Assembly (NCBI GenBank): GCA_027013285.1
Contig: JALUXR010000056.1
Location: 1 to 10,051 of the forward strand
DNA length: 10,051 nucleotides
Direction: 5' to 3'
Source: Candidatus Altimarinota bacterium
GTDB taxonomy: Bacteria > Patescibacteriota > Gracilibacteria > Absconditabacterales > Absconditicoccaceae
Made by a program: the position numbers and the translations under genes
Part shown: piece by piece, positions 7,228 through 10,051 of the stretch
Layout: every line of letters starts with the position of its first letter
Position numbering within the stretch: the first letter of the stretch is position 1
Notes under the pieces: model-generated
Databases searched by the model: none
Told to the model about the DNA's origin: nothing
The model's input: the letters and a program-made list of their open reading frames with translations, nothing else

Positions 7228-9072
7228 ATGAAAAAAAGTCCTAAATTATGAAATTCATTACCAGAAAAGAATAATTCAAAAGAGTTTTACAAAAAAACAC
7301 AAGCTTCTCTTGCAGCTATTCTTACCACTATTTCACTTGCACAACAACCAGCAAATGCAAATAATAATAAATTGGTTAATAGTTTAGAAAATAACAGTAG
7401 CAAAGTTTTTAAATCTGATCTTAAAAATGCTAGTTCTGATACTTATCCTGCTTTTTTAAATATTTATTGAGTATGACAAAAAGTATGATGAAATAGTTTC
7501 AATTGAGTTTGAATAAAAGTTCATAACAAACATTTCGAATGAGTAGCAGAGAAATGACCTGATTATACAAAAGTTTGAGCTATTGGTAAAATAAATTTTT
7601 GAGATACTTGAGCTTATACAAAAATATGAGCATCTTATTTAAAATTTGATAATTATAAAGTAGGACAGTATAGTATCAATCCGAAACAAAAAACTTTTGG
7701 ATGAGCTTTATGATATGGAAACAATCATTTTAATGTAGAATGAGGTTATATAGCTCACGAATTAACTTGAGCTAAATTAGCAAATACTACTGCATACACA
7801 AAATATCTAGAATTAGTAGGTAGAGCACAAAGTAAAATATGACAATTTGATCTAACTTGAACTATTAAAAATCAAAATGCCTATGATAAATCAAGAACAT
7901 ATTTTAATACTTCTTGAGCTTATTATCCAACAAAAGATATTCAATTAGAAACTACATATGATAATAGTAATCCATACATAAAAAATGATTATGAAGTAAA
8001 AGCTTGAATAAAATATACTTTTGGATGAAATAAAAAATGAAAATTCTCTCCATATCTATCTACAGAATATAGTGTAGCTGATAATGTAAAAGTTGAAGCT
8101 ACATATGCAAATTCAATTGCAAATAGACCTCTTTCTTGGAAAGATGAGTTCGAAAATAACATAAATACAAATCAAATAGTTGCTCAAAAAGTAGCACCTA
8201 AAGAATTTGAAAAAAAAGTAAAAGAAAGTTTAAACAAACCACCAAAAATTTCTATACTTGCAAGTGCTACTAGTATCACTGAATGAGAGTCTGTAACTCT
8301 TACTGCTAATGCCTCTGATCCTGATGGCACAGTAAAAGAAATTGATTGGTATGACAAAAATGGAAACAAAATAGGTTCTGGAAAATCTATCACCATCACT
8401 CCTTCTTCTACTGGAACTTTTACTTACTATGCAAAAGCAATAGACAATAATTGAGCTGTAAGTAAATCTAAAAGTATTTCTATCAATGTAGAAGCTGTTC
8501 CTAATCAACCACCAAAAATTTCTATACTTGCAAGTGCTACTAGTATCACTGAATGAGAAGCTGTTACTCTTAATGCTAATGCCTCTGATCCTGATGGCAC
8601 AGTAAAAGAAATTGATTGGTATGATCAAAATGGAAACAAAATAGGTTCTGGAAAATCTATCACCATCACTCCTTCTTCTACTGGAACTTTCACTTACTAT
8701 GCAGAAGCAATAGACAATAAAGGAGCTGTAAGTAAATCTAAACCTATTTCTATCAATGTAGAAGCTGTTCCAACTCCAACATTATCTTTGGAGATATGAG
8801 ACTGAGATTGAGACTGATACAAAGATGCAAATTCTGTAACAATAAATAATGATAAAATAATATTTACATATACTAGTGCATGAGGTAATGGTGATTGGGG
8901 AACTACCGAATTTGGGGTAAAACTTACAATATGAAATGGTTGATATATTAAAACAGATTGAAATACTTATCATAATTGAGATAATGCAGTTATGGTAGTA
9001 TGAAAGAATGTCGAGTTTTACAAATCAGATTGAACCTTATATAAGACCTATACTGTTGGGGCTGCATGGTAA
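7228..9072 (+). CDS. Secreted surface protein: barrel-like, two Ig/PKD repeats, acidic loop
   Basis: 614 residues, TAA at 9070-9072. I do not recognise a named family for the whole. Residues 1-44 are an export signal with a long polar n-region, a hydrophobic core ('ASLAAILTTISLAQQ') and a likely cut after 'ANA'. Residues ~75-300 are short alternating strands rich in Gly, Tyr and Asn ('VGAIGKINFGDTGAYTKIGA', 'FGGALGYGNNHFNVEGGYIA', 'YEVKAGIKYTFGG', 'GKFSPYLSTEYS'), the texture of an outer-membrane beta-barrel. Residues 338-427 and 428-517 are two nearly identical Ig/PKD-like domains ('SITEGESVTLTANASDPDG' ... 'GTFTYYAKAIDNNGAVS'). Residues 524-535 ('GDGDGDGYKDAN') resemble a calcium-binding type-3 thrombospondin loop, followed by a small beta-rich C-terminal domain ending 'YTVGAAW'. 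No LPXTG or C-terminal membrane helix is visible. Likely role is adhesion or contact with a host cell. Most glycines are TGA except in the repeats. Confidence 0.85.
8239..8778 (+). repeat. Two tandem 270-bp direct repeats (Ig/PKD-like domains)
   Basis: Units 8239-8508 and 8509-8778 are in register at exactly 270 bp (90 codons). Over the first 261 bases I count about 12 mismatches and no indels, giving six residue changes in 87. One mismatch is TGA (8452-8454) against GGA (8722-8724), both glycine. Such similarity points to a recent duplication or gene conversion. Copy number may vary between strains and short-read assemblies may collapse the array. Confidence 0.95.
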
Positions 9073-9073
9073 A

Positions 9074-9793
9074 CTAATTAATGTTATAATGTGAATATAT
9101 ATATTCAATAATACTAATAAAATTTTTCTTAAAAATTGTCTTATTCAAAGTTTGATTATATTTTTCATATGCTTCATACAATTTGTATGGGGCAATTTTT
9201 TTTGCAAAAAGAGGAAAATACTTGTTTTTGAATAATAAAATATCTAACAATAAGTGAAAAGTCCTACCATTTCAATTATCAAATGGATGTATTATTAATA
9301 AAGAATCTATAAAAAAATCTATTATACTATCTATATTATTATTTTCATTAACATTTTTAACTAATTCCTCCATATTTTGCATTATATACTTAGGTTTGGT
9401 TAATTTTCTTCTTCTTGGTATATTTCATCATTTATTTCATGTGAAAACCATTCAATTCTTCCTAAATGTTCATATTTCATCAAGATATATTTTTTCCAAT
9501 TTCAATGGTTTTATTATTTTGTAATGAAGCTTCAATATTGCATCAATAGTAAATTCTTTTTTTAAAAAAACATTTTCATACAAAAAAGTAGTTATTTCAT
9601 CTATATAATTTAAAAAAGAATCATTGTCTATTACTTTTTCTCCATTTTTTAAAATAGTAAAATTATAATTATATTTTTTTAATGTTTCATAACTAAGTTT
9701 CCTGATTAACAATTTAGCTTGTTCATTGTATAATTTTTTTATATCTAGTTTTTCTTGTAAAATTGAATTCAAATGATTTAATCTATCATACAT
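9074..9793 (-). CDS. Fic-domain protein (probable AMP/NMP transferase)
   Basis: 239 residues, ATG at 9793, TAG at 9074-9076. Fic enzymes usually transfer AMP from ATP to a hydroxyl side chain of a target protein. The core motif is HPFDNGNGR at residues 169-177: His169 is the catalytic base and GNGR the phosphate-binding loop, with the first glycine written TGA. The family pattern is HxFx(D/E)GN(G/K)R, so the metal-binding acid position is Asn here. Before the core, 'TFLYEN' (69-74) fits the (S/T)xxxE(G/N) inhibitory motif, suggesting a class II protein held inactive by its own N-terminal helix. 'GTFRKNGMVFTG' (~108-119) resembles the usual flap segment before the active site. No partner antitoxin gene is seen. 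It converges with the surface-protein gene, one base between stop codons. Standard-code reading would end it at residue 107. Confidence 0.9.
9092..9107. repeat. 16-bp perfect palindrome in fic 3' end
   Basis: TGAATATATATATTCA lies 20 bases past the surface-protein stop and inside the last codons of fic. It could act as a weak terminator stem for the plus-strand transcript or as a protein site. There is no T-run directly after it. In such AT-rich DNA the palindrome may be fortuitous. Confidence 0.3.
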
Positions 9794-9802
9794 AAAATTA
9801 AC

Positions 9803-9831
9803 TTGTAAATAACATAAAATTATTCTATAAT
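9803..9831 (+). promoter_or_regulatory. Promoter of the 9863 secreted-protein gene
   Basis: TTGTAA (9803-9808) and a perfect TATAAT (9826-9831) are spaced by 17 bases, 31 bases before the ATG at 9863. This is the best sigma-70-type match in the window. The expected start site near 9838 leaves a leader of about 25 nt with only an A-run before the ATG. Confidence 0.6.
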
Positions 9832-9856
9832 ATATGTGATTTAATTATTTAATCAA
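9826..9856 (-). promoter_or_regulatory. Candidate fic promoter, overlapping the divergent one
   Basis: On the minus strand TTGATT (9856-9851) and TATTAT (9832-9827) are separated by 18 bases, 33 bases before the fic ATG at 9793. TATTAT differs from consensus at one position. Its -10 occupies the same bases as the -10 of the plus-strand promoter for the 9863 gene. Confidence 0.45.
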
Positions 9857-9862
9857 ACAAAA

Positions 9863-10051
9863 ATGAAAAAAATAATACTAATATTTTTATTTCTAACATG
9901 ATTTCTATCTTTTGTATATGCAACAAAAACTATAACTATTGATAAAAAACTAGAAGATGCTAGTATAATAGGAGGTGTTCCTACTATAATGTTAGATGAA
10001 TGACCAAATACAATTAAATGAAGTAGTAGTTATTCTACCTGATGAATAAGA
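9863..10051 (+). CDS. Secreted protein, N-terminal part (runs off window)
   Basis: 63 codons are visible and the frame is open to the window edge with TGA as glycine. The start is a textbook Sec signal peptide: 'MKK', a hydrophobic core 'IILIFLFLTGFLSF' and a cut site 'VYA' before Thr20. The exported part begins 'TKTITIDKKLEDASIIGGVP' and is rich in Ser, Thr and Gly. No recognisable domain is covered by the visible part. It is divergent from fic and has a good promoter. It could be another surface or adhesion protein like the 7228 gene, but nothing beyond the signal peptide supports that. Confidence 0.75.

Noticed and set aside
8230..8628. Open frame of 132 codons on the minus strand
   Set aside because: It lies wholly antisense to the repeated Ig/PKD domains and contains the same repeat twice, so it is open only as a mirror of that coding sequence. 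Its translation (Ser/Phe/Arg/Ile-rich) shows no domain and no start signal.
8239..8778. CRISPR-like or transposon-derived repeat
   Set aside because: There are only two units of 270 bp with no spacers, in phase with the reading frame and ending at domain borders. They are duplicated protein domains.
9119..9137. AATTTTT-CTT-AAAAATT as a terminator for the surface-protein gene
   Set aside because: The stem is made only of A-T pairs inside fic codons and lacks a following T-run; such pairings are common by chance at this base composition.
451..9793. In-frame TGA as selenocysteine, or many pseudogenes with nonsense mutations
   Set aside because: TGA occurs dozens of times in every gene, falls at glycine positions of conserved motifs, and lacks any SECIS-like context. 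Tex, CHAP, WecA-type and Fic motifs are otherwise intact, which does not fit decay.

Overview
The window is very AT-rich. Every long gene becomes continuous only if TGA is read as a sense codon. Where conserved motifs can be checked, TGA stands for glycine: the Tex YqgF motif, the WecA-type DGIN region, the CHAP 'GQCT' and 'AGHVAIV' motifs, and the Fic 'NGNGR' motif. TAA and TAG remain stops. This is genetic code 25, known from Absconditabacteria (SR1) and Gracilibacteria (BD1-5) of the Patescibacteria/CPR. The organism assignment is inferred from this code, not from a marker gene. Reading with the standard code cuts nearly every gene here into pieces.

Layout, left to right. (1) 2-337 (+): a remnant of an IS30-like transposase with the C-terminal end intact and most of the catalytic core missing. 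(2) 451-2382 (+): an unrecognised 643-residue single-pass membrane protein with a propeller-like outer half. (3) 2463-3524 (+): a WecA/TagO-type polyprenyl-phosphate sugar-1-phosphate transferase. (4) On the minus strand, tRNA-Ser(UGA) at 4832-4746, a membrane-anchored LysM-LysM-CHAP wall hydrolase at 4722-3724 and tRNA-Gln(CUG) at 3708-3636 lie close together and end in a hairpin plus T-run. (5) 7066-4883 (-): tex, a full-length S1-domain nucleic-acid-binding protein, separated from tRNA-Ser by a 12-bp hairpin. (6) 7228-9072 (+), divergent from tex: a 614-residue secreted surface protein with a beta-barrel-like N-terminal region, two nearly identical 90-residue Ig/PKD-like repeats and an acidic glycine-aspartate loop. 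(7) 9793-9074 (-): a Fic-domain protein convergent with (6), with one base between the stop codons. (8) 9863 to the window end (+): the N-terminus of another secreted protein, divergent from fic, with promoter -10 boxes that overlap.

The theme is the cell surface: a lipid-linked glycan initiator, a peptidoglycan hydrolase, a large exported repeat protein, a second exported protein and an unknown membrane protein. A housekeeping factor (Tex), two tRNAs and a possible AMP-transferring Fic enzyme lie among them. The most useful observations are the internal proof of the code (a TGA in one repeat copy is GGA in the other), the barrel-like domain in a lineage thought to lack an outer membrane, the unknown membrane protein, and the Fic protein with an N-terminal inhibitory-type motif and an altered catalytic acid position.
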